Positions 40,994 through 48,705 of a stretch of 64,000 nt of DNA are shown one piece after another (position 1 is the first letter of the stretch; every line of letters begins with the position of its first letter). Origin of the DNA: an uncultured Oscillospiraceae bacterium (GTDB lineage Bacteria > Bacillota > Clostridia > Oscillospirales > Oscillospiraceae); NCBI GenBank assembly GCA_947631865.1, contig CANRNF010000004.1, positions 1-64,000 on the forward strand. The letters are read 5' to 3'. The position numbers were made by a program, and so were the translations under genes. The notes under the pieces are model-generated. The model saw only the letters and a list, made by a program, of their open reading frames with translations, searched no databases and was not told the origin of the DNA.

Positions 40994-41838
40994 ACGAGAA
41001 TAAAAACACGCTGCCCTGCGCCGTGGTGCGGGACATATTGCCCCTCTACCACGACGAGGTGGTCAGCGCCGAGACCAGGTCGGCGGTGGGGGAGCACCTG
41101 ATGGGGTGCGCGAGCTGCCGGGCGGAGTACGAGGCCATGGAAAAGGAGCTGGCCAAGCCCGCCAAGGGCGGCCAGAGCACCCTGGGCCGGTTCCGGGCCA
41201 TGCTGAAAAAGCAGAAGCGGAGGAAGATAATAACCATTGTGCTGGCGGCGGTGCTGGCGGCCTCCGCCGCCGTGGGAGGCGTCGCGGCCCTGAGCGATTG
41301 CTGCATCGTGCCGGTGAAGGACTCCCAGTGGGAGGTGAAGCAGGTCAGCCGTATCGATACGGACCAGGGCCCGCAGATCTTCATCCACTACGTCGACACC
41401 TACGGCGGCAAAACGGCGACCCACATGGAGACCGTGGAGAAGGACGGCAAGACCATATATGCTTTCCAGCTGCGCCATCCGGTGCTGAGCTGGAGGATTC
41501 CGGCCAGTCACACAGAGCGGCCAGACCTGTTCTTCGTTCCCGACGAGACGGTGGGCGGCGTGGACGAGGTCACCTTCAACGGCGTGAGCGTGTGGACGGC
41601 GGAGGAAAACGACGCGCCCGGCTATGTGGACGCCTTCTGGGACTGGGAACAGGAATTGTGGGAAGCCGGCGGCTATGCGGGCTATGACTTCACGGACGAC
41701 CATGTATATATCCTCTGGCCGGACGGTCACGGGGAGTACTGGACCTACGACGGCGAGCTGTATCTGCAGGAGCCGGCGGAGTCTGACCAGGAAGAACTGG
41801 AAGAGGCCCCGGAAGTAGAGGAACCGGTCGAGGAATAG
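40990..41838 (+). CDS. Zinc-finger (zf-HC2) membrane anti-sigma factor
   Basis: A 282-residue protein. The N-terminal zf-HC2 module contains LPCAVVRDILPLYHDEVVS and the zinc motif HLMGCASC. A transmembrane helix lies at about 80-99 (IITIVLAAVLAASAAVGGVAAL), followed by an acidic extracytoplasmic sensor of about 180 residues, rich in Trp and Tyr and ending in a Glu-rich tail. It would hold the upstream sigma factor at the membrane until a signal releases it. The signal is unknown; envelope stress is the usual one for this class. Confidence 0.87.
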   Translation: MNENKNTLPCAVVRDILPLYHDEVVSAETRSAVGEHLMGCASCRAEYEAMEKELAKPAKGGQSTLGRFRAMLKKQKRRKIITIVLAAVLAASAAVGGVAALSDCCIVPVKDSQWEVKQVSRIDTDQGPQIFIHYVDTYGGKTATHMETVEKDGKTIYAFQLRHPVLSWRIPASHTERPDLFFVPDETVGGVDEVTFNGVSVWTAEENDAPGYVDAFWDWEQELWEAGGYAGYDFTDDHVYILWPDGHGEYWTYDGELYLQEPAESDQEELEEAPEVEEPVEE

Positions 41839-41847
41839 AGAAAAAGG

Positions 41848-41874
41848 AAAAGCGCCCCACGGGGGCGCTTTTTC
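41848..41874. terminator. Bidirectional terminator between the anti-sigma gene and spoVAE
   Basis: AAAAGCGCCCC and GGGGCGCTTTT pair perfectly around ACG; A- and T-tracts serve both directions. Confidence 0.88.
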
Positions 41875-41876
41875 CA

Positions 41877-42242
41877 TCAGTACCGCTCTTTGCTCTTGAA
41901 TATCGACGCTACCAGGATGCCGAAGAAGATGGCGGCGCAGACGCCGCCCGCCGCGGCAGTGAAGCCCCCGGTAAAGGCGCCGAGGATGCCCCGCTGGGCC
42001 ACAGCCTCCTTCACGCCTTTGGCCAGGAGATTGCCGAACCCGGTGAGGGGTACGGTGGCCCCAGCCCCGGCCCAGTCGGCCAGGGGCTGGTAAAGGCCTA
42101 CAGCCCCCAATATCACCCCGGCTACCACGTAGCCGGTCAGGATGCGGGCGGGGGTGAGCTTCGTCAGGTCGATGAGCGCCTGGCCGATGAGGCACAAAAG
42201 CCCGCCCACCAGAAACGCGCGCAAAAACTGCATCCAATCCAT
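41877..42242 (-). CDS. spoVAE: Stage V sporulation protein AE
   Basis: A 121-residue membrane protein with four hydrophobic segments and the SpoVAE signatures FLVGGLLCLIGQALIDLTKLTP, VPLTGFGNLLAKGVKEAV and GGFTAAAGGVCAAIFFG. With SpoVAC and SpoVAD it forms the channel moving Ca-dipicolinate into the forespore. It follows spoVAD by 16 nt on the same strand. spoVAC, normally just upstream of spoVAD, is not here. Confidence 0.93.
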   Translation of the reverse strand: MDWMQFLRAFLVGGLLCLIGQALIDLTKLTPARILTGYVVAGVILGAVGLYQPLADWAGAGATVPLTGFGNLLAKGVKEAVAQRGILGAFTGGFTAAAGGVCAAIFFGILVASIFKSKERY

Positions 42243-42258
42243 ATCAGTTACCGCCTTC

Positions 42259-43278
42259 TCAACAACGAGTATTTTCCAACGCCACCGCGTGGCAGATGGC
42301 GGGGATGCTCTCGCCCTGCTGGTTGGTGGTGGGGCTCATCATGGCCCCGGTGGCGGCGAACAAAAGCCGGTCCCAGTTGTGTTCCAGCATCCCGTGGAGC
42401 AGGTGGCCGCAGAGGACCGCCGCTGAACAGCCGCACCCGGAGCCGCCCGAATGGGTGTCCTGGCCGTTGGAGGAGTAGATGAGCCGGCCGCAATCCATAT
42501 ACCGCACGCCCAGGTCAACGCCGTCTTTCCAGAACAGATCCGCCAGGATGTGGGAGCCCACGATGCCGAGATCCCCCGTAACGATGGCGTCGTAGTAGTC
42601 CGGGCCACGGCCTGTGTCGGCGAAGTGGGCCTTCAATGTCTCATAGGCCGCCGGGGCCATGGCCGCGCCCATGTTGTTCATATCCGTCACCCCCGCGTCG
42701 GTGATGACGCCGGTGGTGATGTGGGTCACGTAGGGGGCGGGGCCGTCGGCTTTGAGTATCAGAGCCCCTGCGCCGGTGACGGTCCACTGGCTGGTGGGAG
42801 GCCGCTGGCAGCCGTACTGCAGGGGGAATCGGTACTGCCGCTCGGCGGAGCAGAAGTGGGAGCTGGTGGCCGCGGCGGCGGTGGAGCAGAAGCCCCCGTC
42901 GATCATCATGGCGGCCAGGGAGAGCCCCTCCGCCATGGTGGAGCAGGCGCCGTACAGGCCGAAGTAGGGCACGCCGCACTCCCGCATGGCGTAGGCCGAG
43001 CCGGCGCACTGATTGAGAAGGTCCCCGGAGAAGACGTATTCCACGTCGCTGGGGCTGGTCTTGGCCTTGTCGCAGGCGATGGACCAGCACATTTTGAGCA
43101 TGGCGCTCTCCGCTTTTTCCCAGCTCTTGGCCCCGAAGCGGGAGTCCTCGCTCAGGTAGTCGAAGTATTTGCGCAGAGGGCCTTCGCTCTCTTTTTTGCC
43201 GCCCACGCACGCCGCCGCGGCCACGCCGGGCTGCAAGGTCAGGTGGACGGTCTGTTTTCCCATTCGTTTCGTTTCCAT
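42259..43278 (-). CDS. spoVAD: Stage V sporulation protein AD
   Basis: A 339-residue thiolase-fold protein. It has DYLSEDSRFGAKSWEKAES, FSGDLLNQCAGSAYAMR, FGLYGACSTMAEGLSLA and SGGSGCGCSAAVLCGHLL. SpoVAD is the dipicolinate-binding cytosolic component of the SpoVA channel. Two starts are possible, 43278 and the ATG at 43263 (MGKQTVHLTLQPG); the ribosome-binding site is poor for both. On the minus strand GTATT and CAAAATA, about 17 nt apart, loosely resemble a sigma-G promoter upstream. Confidence 0.93.
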   Translation of the reverse strand: METKRMGKQTVHLTLQPGVAAAACVGGKKESEGPLRKYFDYLSEDSRFGAKSWEKAESAMLKMCWSIACDKAKTSPSDVEYVFSGDLLNQCAGSAYAMRECGVPYFGLYGACSTMAEGLSLAAMMIDGGFCSTAAAATSSHFCSAERQYRFPLQYGCQRPPTSQWTVTGAGALILKADGPAPYVTHITTGVITDAGVTDMNNMGAAMAPAAYETLKAHFADTGRGPDYYDAIVTGDLGIVGSHILADLFWKDGVDLGVRYMDCGRLIYSSNGQDTHSGGSGCGCSAAVLCGHLLHGMLEHNWDRLLFAATGAMMSPTTNQQGESIPAICHAVALENTRC

Positions 43279-43312
43279 GGTGCTATTTTGCGCGGGAAGA
43301 GCGAAAAAATAC

Positions 43313-43334
43313 GCTGTGAAGAGTTCTTCACAGC
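43313..43334. terminator. 22-bp perfect palindrome between the ylmH-like gene and spoVAD
   Basis: GCTGTGAAGA and TCTTCACAGC flank GT, with T-tracts on both strands. It separates two same-strand genes and would terminate the upstream ylmH-like transcript before spoVAD. Confidence 0.8.
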
Positions 43335-43341
43335 ATATTTT

Positions 43342-44088
43342 TTAAAGATATATCTCCGCTTCCAGAAACGTCCTGTCCTTCCGGGACTGGCCGCCCAGGG
43401 CGGTGACGGCGCCCTTGCCTTTGCCCCGGAGGGAGATCACGTCACCCTCATGGATGGGTGCGTCCACGTGAAGGCAGGGCACATAGTTGAGCGTCGCGGC
43501 TCCGGCCCGGATGAGCTCCGCCGCCGCGGTGCGGGACAGGCCGAACATGCCGCTTGCCACTGCGTCCAGGCGAAGGCTCTTCACCGTGAATGTGAGCTTT
43601 TTCACCTTCCGCTCCGGCTTTGGAACGTCCGAAAGGGGGATGGAGGCCGTTTTAAGGCTTACCCGCCCGGCCTGGGTGAGCTCGTCTGTAAGGAGCTTTT
43701 CCACCGTGGGCAGGCAGAAGATGTAGGCCGCGTCGTCCACCACCCGGAAGTCGCCGATCCACTCCCGGCGGATGCCCAGGGCCAGGGCCGCGCCCATATA
43801 GTCCCGGTGGGAGGGCGTGCCGAAGAAGGCGGTGGCCTTCACGGCGTGGATGTGCTCGGCGGGATCGAAGTCCGTCTCCTCCATCCAATAGGGGAGAAAG
43901 AAGGCGCACTTGCGCTCGCTGAGCTCGTCGCCGCCGTCCAGGTGGAGCGTCACGTCCGCGAGACGCTTGGCCCAGGCGGAGACCTCCATCTGCTCGGCCA
44001 TGGTGAGAAAGCCGGTGGAGGTGACCACGCTCTGCCTCTCGCACCGGCTGGATAATTCCTCAATACGCTTTTCCAGGTCTTTATCCAT
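43342..44088 (-). CDS. YlmH-like RNA-binding protein with S4 domain
   Basis: A 248-residue protein. The N-terminal part has LHLDGGDELSERKCAFFLPYW and FGTPSHRDYMGAALALGIRREWIGD; the C-terminal S4 domain (about 175-240) has LRLDAVASGMFGLSRTAAAELIRAG and GDVISLRGKGKG. YlmH-type proteins bind ribosomes and act in large-subunit quality control. It usually lies by divIVA and ylmE-G; here it follows a degraded peptidase gene, whose end it overlaps by 8 nt. Confidence 0.88.
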   Translation of the reverse strand: MDKDLEKRIEELSSRCERQSVVTSTGFLTMAEQMEVSAWAKRLADVTLHLDGGDELSERKCAFFLPYWMEETDFDPAEHIHAVKATAFFGTPSHRDYMGAALALGIRREWIGDFRVVDDAAYIFCLPTVEKLLTDELTQAGRVSLKTASIPLSDVPKPERKVKKLTFTVKSLRLDAVASGMFGLSRTAAAELIRAGAATLNYVPCLHVDAPIHEGDVISLRGKGKGAVTALGGQSRKDRTFLEAEIYL

Positions 44089-44937
44089 GGTCCATAAATA
44101 AGTCGTACAGGCGCTTCACGTCGCCGATGTCAAAGGATATGATCTCGTCCAGGGGGTACAGGGAAAGGATATACCGCACGAACCGGCTGCCCAGATAGTA
44201 GCCCACATCCCCATGGCCCTGATAGCGTACCCAGTCGCCGAACCAGCGCTGATCGGCGCGGGTCATGGTGCCCAGGTCCCGGAGAAAATCTGCCTTGATA
44301 TCCTCAAAATGATCGTCGCACCAAGCTTTCCAGCCGTTTTTGTCCTGATGGTAGTATCCGTCGTCCTCCGCCAGGGTCTGCTCAAAGACCATGGCAACGC
44401 CCTCAGTGAAGAGCTGCCAGAGAAACCAGTTGGAGGAGTCGTCAAAGTTTCGCTCCAGCACGCCGTGCTGGGCCTGGTAGACGTGGCCCAGTTCGTGCCA
44501 GATGAGACCGCGCATATCGTCCGGACCGCACCAGTCCAGCTCCACGATCTTCTCCAACCCCAGCAGGACGACCGTTCGCCCATTCAGAGACGTGACCCAG
44601 CCCGCGCCGCTGCAAAGCCCAGATAGAAGTAGACGTCCACATCCAGCCCCCTGCCGAACTTATCCCGGATGGCTGTGTCCAGCCCATCTGTGACGCGCAG
44701 AAAGCTGTCGTGGGCGGCACGGCAGCGGGCCGCTTTTTCGGGCAGGGCGTTCAAAACAGGGAGAAAATCTTTCTCCCATGTGAAGCCGCCCGTGTCCAGG
44801 ACTGACTTGGCGTCCGTTTCCAGCAGCGGCCGCAGACCAGGGATGGCGGCGTCGATATAGGCACGCCAGCGGTCAAGAGAAAACACGCCGTTTTCATAGG
44901 CGGCGGGGATATTGGGATAGGTGTCGATGATGCGCAT
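44081..44937 (-). pseudogene. Frameshifted HELGH metallopeptidase-like gene
   Basis: Two adjoining minus-strand frames read as one protein. The upstream frame (44937-44584) starts MRIIDTYPNIPAAYENGVFS and runs to DVDVYFYLGF, then goes out of frame to a stop. The downstream frame carries SLNGRTVVLLGLEKIVELDW and the zinc-protease motif IWHELGHVYQAQHG. Adding one base at the AAA run at 44614-44616 (TTT on the coding strand) joins them as YLGFCSGAGWVTSLNG, about 285 residues. There is no signal peptide. The family is not recognised. It may be a real pseudogene or a sequencing error in a short homopolymer. Confidence 0.75.
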
Positions 44938-44957
44938 GGGTCACCTCTGTACAAAAG

Positions 44958-45959
44958 TCAAAACTGCGACCTTTTCACCGCGTCGGATATCTGCTCCAGG
45001 ACCCACTCCACCTCGGTCTTGAACTCTCCCGAGGAGCAGCGCAGGACCCCGGAGCGGAGGGCGCCCACCTGGACCATGCGGTCGGAGGTGACCACCCTGA
45101 CGGTCTCGTTCTTGCCGATCTCGTCCACCAGCCGCTCGATATACATGTCCGCCGTCTCGCCCTCCTTGGTGTAGGCCACGCGCACATTGCCGTGGCTTAC
45201 CCGGCTGCCCTGGCCGCCGGGGACTTTATAGGCGTCGAAGACCACGATAAGGTCGCTCCTGGTGTAGCCCTGGTAGTTGGCCAGCACATCCAGAAGCCGG
45301 GACCGGGCCATGTCCAGGCTCTCCGCCGCCAGGGCTTTCAGCTCGTCCCAGGCAAAGATCACGTTGTAGCCGTCCACGATGATGTGCTCGTGGTCACGGC
45401 GCGCCTGCATCTGGATGCCGATGGCGCTGTTGATCTGGGGCGCGGCGTACTGTTTCCGGCGGATGGGGCCGAACTCCCGGAGCATGATGGCCTCCAGCTC
45501 TTTGTCGTCGATGTTCAGGTTCTGCCGCTGGACCGTGGGCGCCAGGTCCTCCGGCGCTGCCGGGTCCTTGAGCCCGCTGTCCAGGTGCATATACTCCGGT
45601 ACTTTGTCCCACTTCACCGTGAAGCCCGCCCCGTGGGCGCAGAAGACGCTGTCGGGAGTGTTTTCCAGATCCGCTTCCGGGTCGTAGCCGATGGATTCGA
45701 TGACCGCGTCGGCATCGTGACAGGGGCGATAGCCCTCCACGTGGCAGGAAAACCGGCCCCGGCCGCCAGTGTAGGCGGCGAGCTGCACGGCGTAATCGCC
45801 CATGGCGGCCACGGGCGCGGCCCCAGTGAGGATCATATCGGCTCCCTCGGCCACGGGGCTGTCATGGGTCCCGCCCATGGCCCGCACGTCGGTGATGGCA
45901 CGGCCGATCTGCTCGGCGGGCACGGTGAGGCGGAAGGTATAATAGGGCTCCAGGAGCAC
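44958..45959 (-). CDS. Ribosomal-protection C-terminal region plus NYN (YacP-like) RNase domain; 3' half of an interrupted fusion gene
   Basis: A 333-residue frame that continues, in the same reading frame, the GTPase encoded upstream. It starts within LLEPYYTFRLTVP, the elongation-factor-G domain IV/V region of TetM-like proteins. A linker follows, then from about 190 a NYN/YacP domain: HIIVDGYNVIFAWDEL, DLIVVFDAYKVPGG, ADMYIERLVDEIG and VRVVTSDRMVQ, with the conserved aspartates of this nuclease fold. A TAG at 45969-45971 separates it from the GTPase part. It could be made by readthrough or reinitiation at the GTG at 45959, or not at all. Confidence 0.75.
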   Translation of the reverse strand: MLLEPYYTFRLTVPAEQIGRAITDVRAMGGTHDSPVAEGADMILTGAAPVAAMGDYAVQLAAYTGGRGRFSCHVEGYRPCHDADAVIESIGYDPEADLENTPDSVFCAHGAGFTVKWDKVPEYMHLDSGLKDPAAPEDLAPTVQRQNLNIDDKELEAIMLREFGPIRRKQYAAPQINSAIGIQMQARRDHEHIIVDGYNVIFAWDELKALAAESLDMARSRLLDVLANYQGYTRSDLIVVFDAYKVPGGQGSRVSHGNVRVAYTKEGETADMYIERLVDEIGKNETVRVVTSDRMVQVGALRSGVLRCSSGEFKTEVEWVLEQISDAVKRSQF

Positions 45960-45968
45960 GCTCTCGGC

Positions 45969-47507
45969 CTACATGAGCCCCTGGCGCACGGCCCGGTAAG
46001 TGGCCTGGCGGAAGTCGCCGCCCTCGGTGTGCTTTAAGTGTGCCCGCCCGGCCAGAAGGGTGATCTTCACGTCGGTGAGAGGGGAGCCGGTGAGCACGCC
46101 CAGGTGCTGCTTTTCCTCCAGGTGGGTGAGGATGAGCCGCTGCCAGTTCCGGTCCAGCACGTCCTCGGAGCAGACCGTGTCCAGCACGATGCCGCTGCCC
46201 GGCTCGCCCGGCTCCAGCAGCAGATGGACCTCGGCGTAATGGCGCAGGGGCTCGAAGTGGCCCACGCCTTCCACAGTGGAGGCAATGGTCTCCCGGTAGA
46301 GGACCCGGCCCGCGTCTATCTCCACGTCCACGTCGAACCGGTCTTTGATGAGGCTCTTCAGTATCTCTATCTGCACCGCGCCCATGAGCTGGACGTGGAT
46401 CTCGCCCAGGGTCTCCTGCCAGAGGATGTGCAGCTGAGGCTCTTCCTCCTCCAGCAGTTTCAGCTTCGGCAGCATGGTCCGGGCGTCGCAGCCCTTGGGA
46501 AGGCAAATGCGATAGCCCATGGCGGGGGTGAGGTAGGGCTCGTCCCCGTCCGGCTCCGCGCCCAGCCCCTGGCCCGGCCAGGTTTTGGTGAGTCCCGTGA
46601 CGGCGCAGACCTGCCCTGCGGGGACGGCGTCGGCGGTATCATACTTCACCCCGGAATAGAGGCGTATCTGACTGATTTTTTCCTCCACTGGCTCCGAGCC
46701 CCGCAGGGGCAGATACCGGATGGGTGTCCGGACGGCCAGGGTCCCGCCGGTGACTTTCAGATAGGTCAGGCGGTTGCCCTGGGCGTCCCGGCCGATCTTA
46801 TAGACCCGGGCACCGAAAGGGGCGGGCCAGGCGGGGACGGCGGTATAGCGCTCCAGGGCGGCGAGAAACTCCTCTACGCCGTCCAGCTTCAGACCGGAGC
46901 CGAAAAAGCAAGGGTGGAGCTTCCGCTCCCGGACGAGGCGGATGATCTCCTCGTCGGGGAGAGCGCCGGAGTCCATATATTTGTCCAGGGCCTCCTCGTC
47001 CAGCATGGCAGCTTCCTCGTCCCGGCCGGCGTTGTCGGGGGAGAAGTCTACACAATTCTCGCCCAGGAGGGTGTGGATGTCGGCCATGAGCTTGGACCGG
47101 TCCGTACCGTTCACGTCCATCTTGGTGACGAAGACGAAGGTGGGGACCCGATAGCGCTGCAAAAGCGTCCACAGCGTCTCGGTGTGGGCCTGGACGCCGC
47201 CGGTGCCGCTCACCACCATGATGGCATAGTCCAGCACCTGTAGCACCCGCTCCGCCTCCGGGGAGAAGTCCACGTGGCCGGGGGTATCCAGGAGGGTGAT
47301 CTCGGTCTCCCCGGCGGTGAATACCGCCTGCTTGGAGAAGATGGTGATGCCCCGGGCCCGCTCCAGATCGTGGGTGTCCAGGTAGGTGTCCCGGTGGTCC
47401 ACCCGGCCCAGCTTCTTGATCTTTCCCGCCAGGTAGAGCATCCCCTCGGAGAGGGTGGTCTTGCCCGCGTCCACGTGGGCCAGTATGCCGATGGCCAGTT
47501 TCTTCAT
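45969..47507 (-). CDS. TetM/TetP-like translation GTPase, truncated by an in-frame amber codon
   Basis: A 512-residue protein. It has a full GTPase domain (GILAHVDAGKTTLSEGML, the switch-I region RARGITIFSKQ, DTPGHVDFSPE, TKMDVNG), a domain II, and part of the EF-G-like domain IV ending VRQGLM. The next codon is TAG, and the frame continues with AESVLLEPYYTFRL. Relatives have an amino acid here (probably Gln, CAG), so the stop looks like a C-to-T change. Homologues protect or remodel ribosomes. The start is placed at the ATG at 47507 with GGAAAGG upstream; a GTG at 47549 is in frame. Confidence 0.82.
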   Translation of the reverse strand: MKKLAIGILAHVDAGKTTLSEGMLYLAGKIKKLGRVDHRDTYLDTHDLERARGITIFSKQAVFTAGETEITLLDTPGHVDFSPEAERVLQVLDYAIMVVSGTGGVQAHTETLWTLLQRYRVPTFVFVTKMDVNGTDRSKLMADIHTLLGENCVDFSPDNAGRDEEAAMLDEEALDKYMDSGALPDEEIIRLVRERKLHPCFFGSGLKLDGVEEFLAALERYTAVPAWPAPFGARVYKIGRDAQGNRLTYLKVTGGTLAVRTPIRYLPLRGSEPVEEKISQIRLYSGVKYDTADAVPAGQVCAVTGLTKTWPGQGLGAEPDGDEPYLTPAMGYRICLPKGCDARTMLPKLKLLEEEEPQLHILWQETLGEIHVQLMGAVQIEILKSLIKDRFDVDVEIDAGRVLYRETIASTVEGVGHFEPLRHYAEVHLLLEPGEPGSGIVLDTVCSEDVLDRNWQRLILTHLEEKQHLGVLTGSPLTDVKITLLAGRAHLKHTEGGDFRQATYRAVRQGLM

Positions 47508-47535
47508 AGGGTGAGTGACCTTTCCAAAGCGTAAA

Positions 47536-47568
47536 ATGACCGCCGACACAGGGGCGCGCGGCGGTCAT
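47536..47568. repeat. Hairpin beside the MITE-like element
   Basis: ATGACCGCCG (47536-47545) pairs with CGGCGGTCAT (47559-47568). It touches the left end of the element and lies just before the GTPase gene on the minus strand, so it may shape its leader or belong to the element. Confidence 0.55.
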
Positions 47569-47569
47569 A

Positions 47570-47842
47570 GCTGACGGGAGGCGGACCCGCATCGGTTTCT
47601 GGCGGCGGGTCAGCGCCCGTGCGGCGTCAAAACCCTTGGCAATACGGGAGTATTCCCTGCGGGCTTTTCCTTGCCCGAACACAGACCCGCTCGCCAGAAA
47701 CTGCTTCGCACTCCACGGGGAGCAGTTTTCGAGGGATTTTCTTTGAGAAGAAGGAAGGCTTGCTGGCGCAAGCCAACGACGACGAGACGAAAAGCACCGA
47801 AAAATGCCCCCGTGGAGCGGCGTGTGTTCGCCTCCCGTCAGC
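47570..47842. mobile_element. MITE-like element with terminal inverted repeats and TA flanks
   Basis: The ends form a near-perfect inverted repeat: 47567-47586 against 47826-47845 matches 19 of 20. A TA dinucleotide stands on each side, as expected for IS630/mariner-type insertions. The 273-bp interior has no credible gene but several long inverted repeats: 47595-47611 with 47684-47701, 47711-47720 with 47808-47817, and a local GGCTTGC/GCAAGCC hairpin. It fills the whole gap between the GTPase gene and the GNAT gene. No transposase is present, so it would depend on one elsewhere. Confidence 0.7.
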
Positions 47843-47853
47843 TATAGGTGATA

Positions 47854-48705
47854 TCAGTCAAAGGCGAAGCCCCACCACAGGTCCGCGGGAGGCTGTCCGA
47901 TGGCGTCCGGATTCAGAGAGGCCATCATAAAGGGGCGTACGGTCTCAGGCCCGGGGAAGAACACCGGCGAGCGGACCAGGTACTTCTCCGCGGGGAACAG
48001 GGCGCCGATGGCCCGGAGCACGTCCATCCAATCCCCTTCAGGGGCGAGGAGCTCTATAATGCGGCAGGTGTCGCCGTCCATCTCCACAGCGGCGATATCA
48101 CCGTCCACGGAGATATATCCGCCGCCGAAGCGCTTCATATGGTAGGCCTCCATGGCCAGGAACCGGGAGGTGACCACGGCATAGGGCAAGCCCCGGAGCA
48201 GGGACTTGCGCCGCAGATAGTATTCCCCGGCGGAGATGAAGTCGCCCCGGGGGATGGGGCCGGATAGCTCCTTCCGGTCATAGACGCCCTCCCGGGCCCA
48301 GCTCACGGGCACGCTGCCGTTGGCCTTCTCGTAGAAGGAGTAGAGCGCCTTCTCCGAGGGCAGCACGCATGCCGCGTCCACCAGCTGAAGCGCCGCATCC
48401 ACGCAGGCCCGGTACACCGCCGTACCGATGCCATGGCCCCGATAGGCCGGGTCTGTGGCCAGCGCGTAGGTATAGGCGGTGGACAGGGAAGTGCCATCGG
48501 GCGGGAAGAGGATGGGGCCATCCAGGATGTACATGGCCGAGACGGGCTTTCCGTCTGCCTCAGCCACGAGACAGGCGTCGGGCTGGAGGAAGTTGCTGCG
48601 GAAGGCGTGGATGTAGTTGGCGTCGTCGCCGAAGGCGTCCGTCCACAGCTTTTCCAGCGCGGGCAGGTCCTCCTGCCGCCAGGGTCGGATGAAATAGTCA
48701 GACAT
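47854..48705 (-). CDS. GNAT-family N-acetyltransferase
   Basis: A 283-residue protein. The N-terminal GNAT domain (about 1-150) has the acetyl-CoA-binding motif ATDPAYRGHGIGTAVYRA. The C-terminal half, about 130 residues, has FLAMEAYHMKRFGGGYISVDGD and resembles the second half of Eis-like or bidomain acetyltransferases. The substrate cannot be deduced. Its start overlaps the end of the DUF2156 gene by 8 nt, so it is in an operon with that gene and the uracil-DNA glycosylase. Confidence 0.82.
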   Translation of the reverse strand: MSDYFIRPWRQEDLPALEKLWTDAFGDDANYIHAFRSNFLQPDACLVAEADGKPVSAMYILDGPILFPPDGTSLSTAYTYALATDPAYRGHGIGTAVYRACVDAALQLVDAACVLPSEKALYSFYEKANGSVPVSWAREGVYDRKELSGPIPRGDFISAGEYYLRRKSLLRGLPYAVVTSRFLAMEAYHMKRFGGGYISVDGDIAAVEMDGDTCRIIELLAPEGDWMDVLRAIGALFPAEKYLVRSPVFFPGPETVRPFMMASLNPDAIGQPPADLWWGFAFD

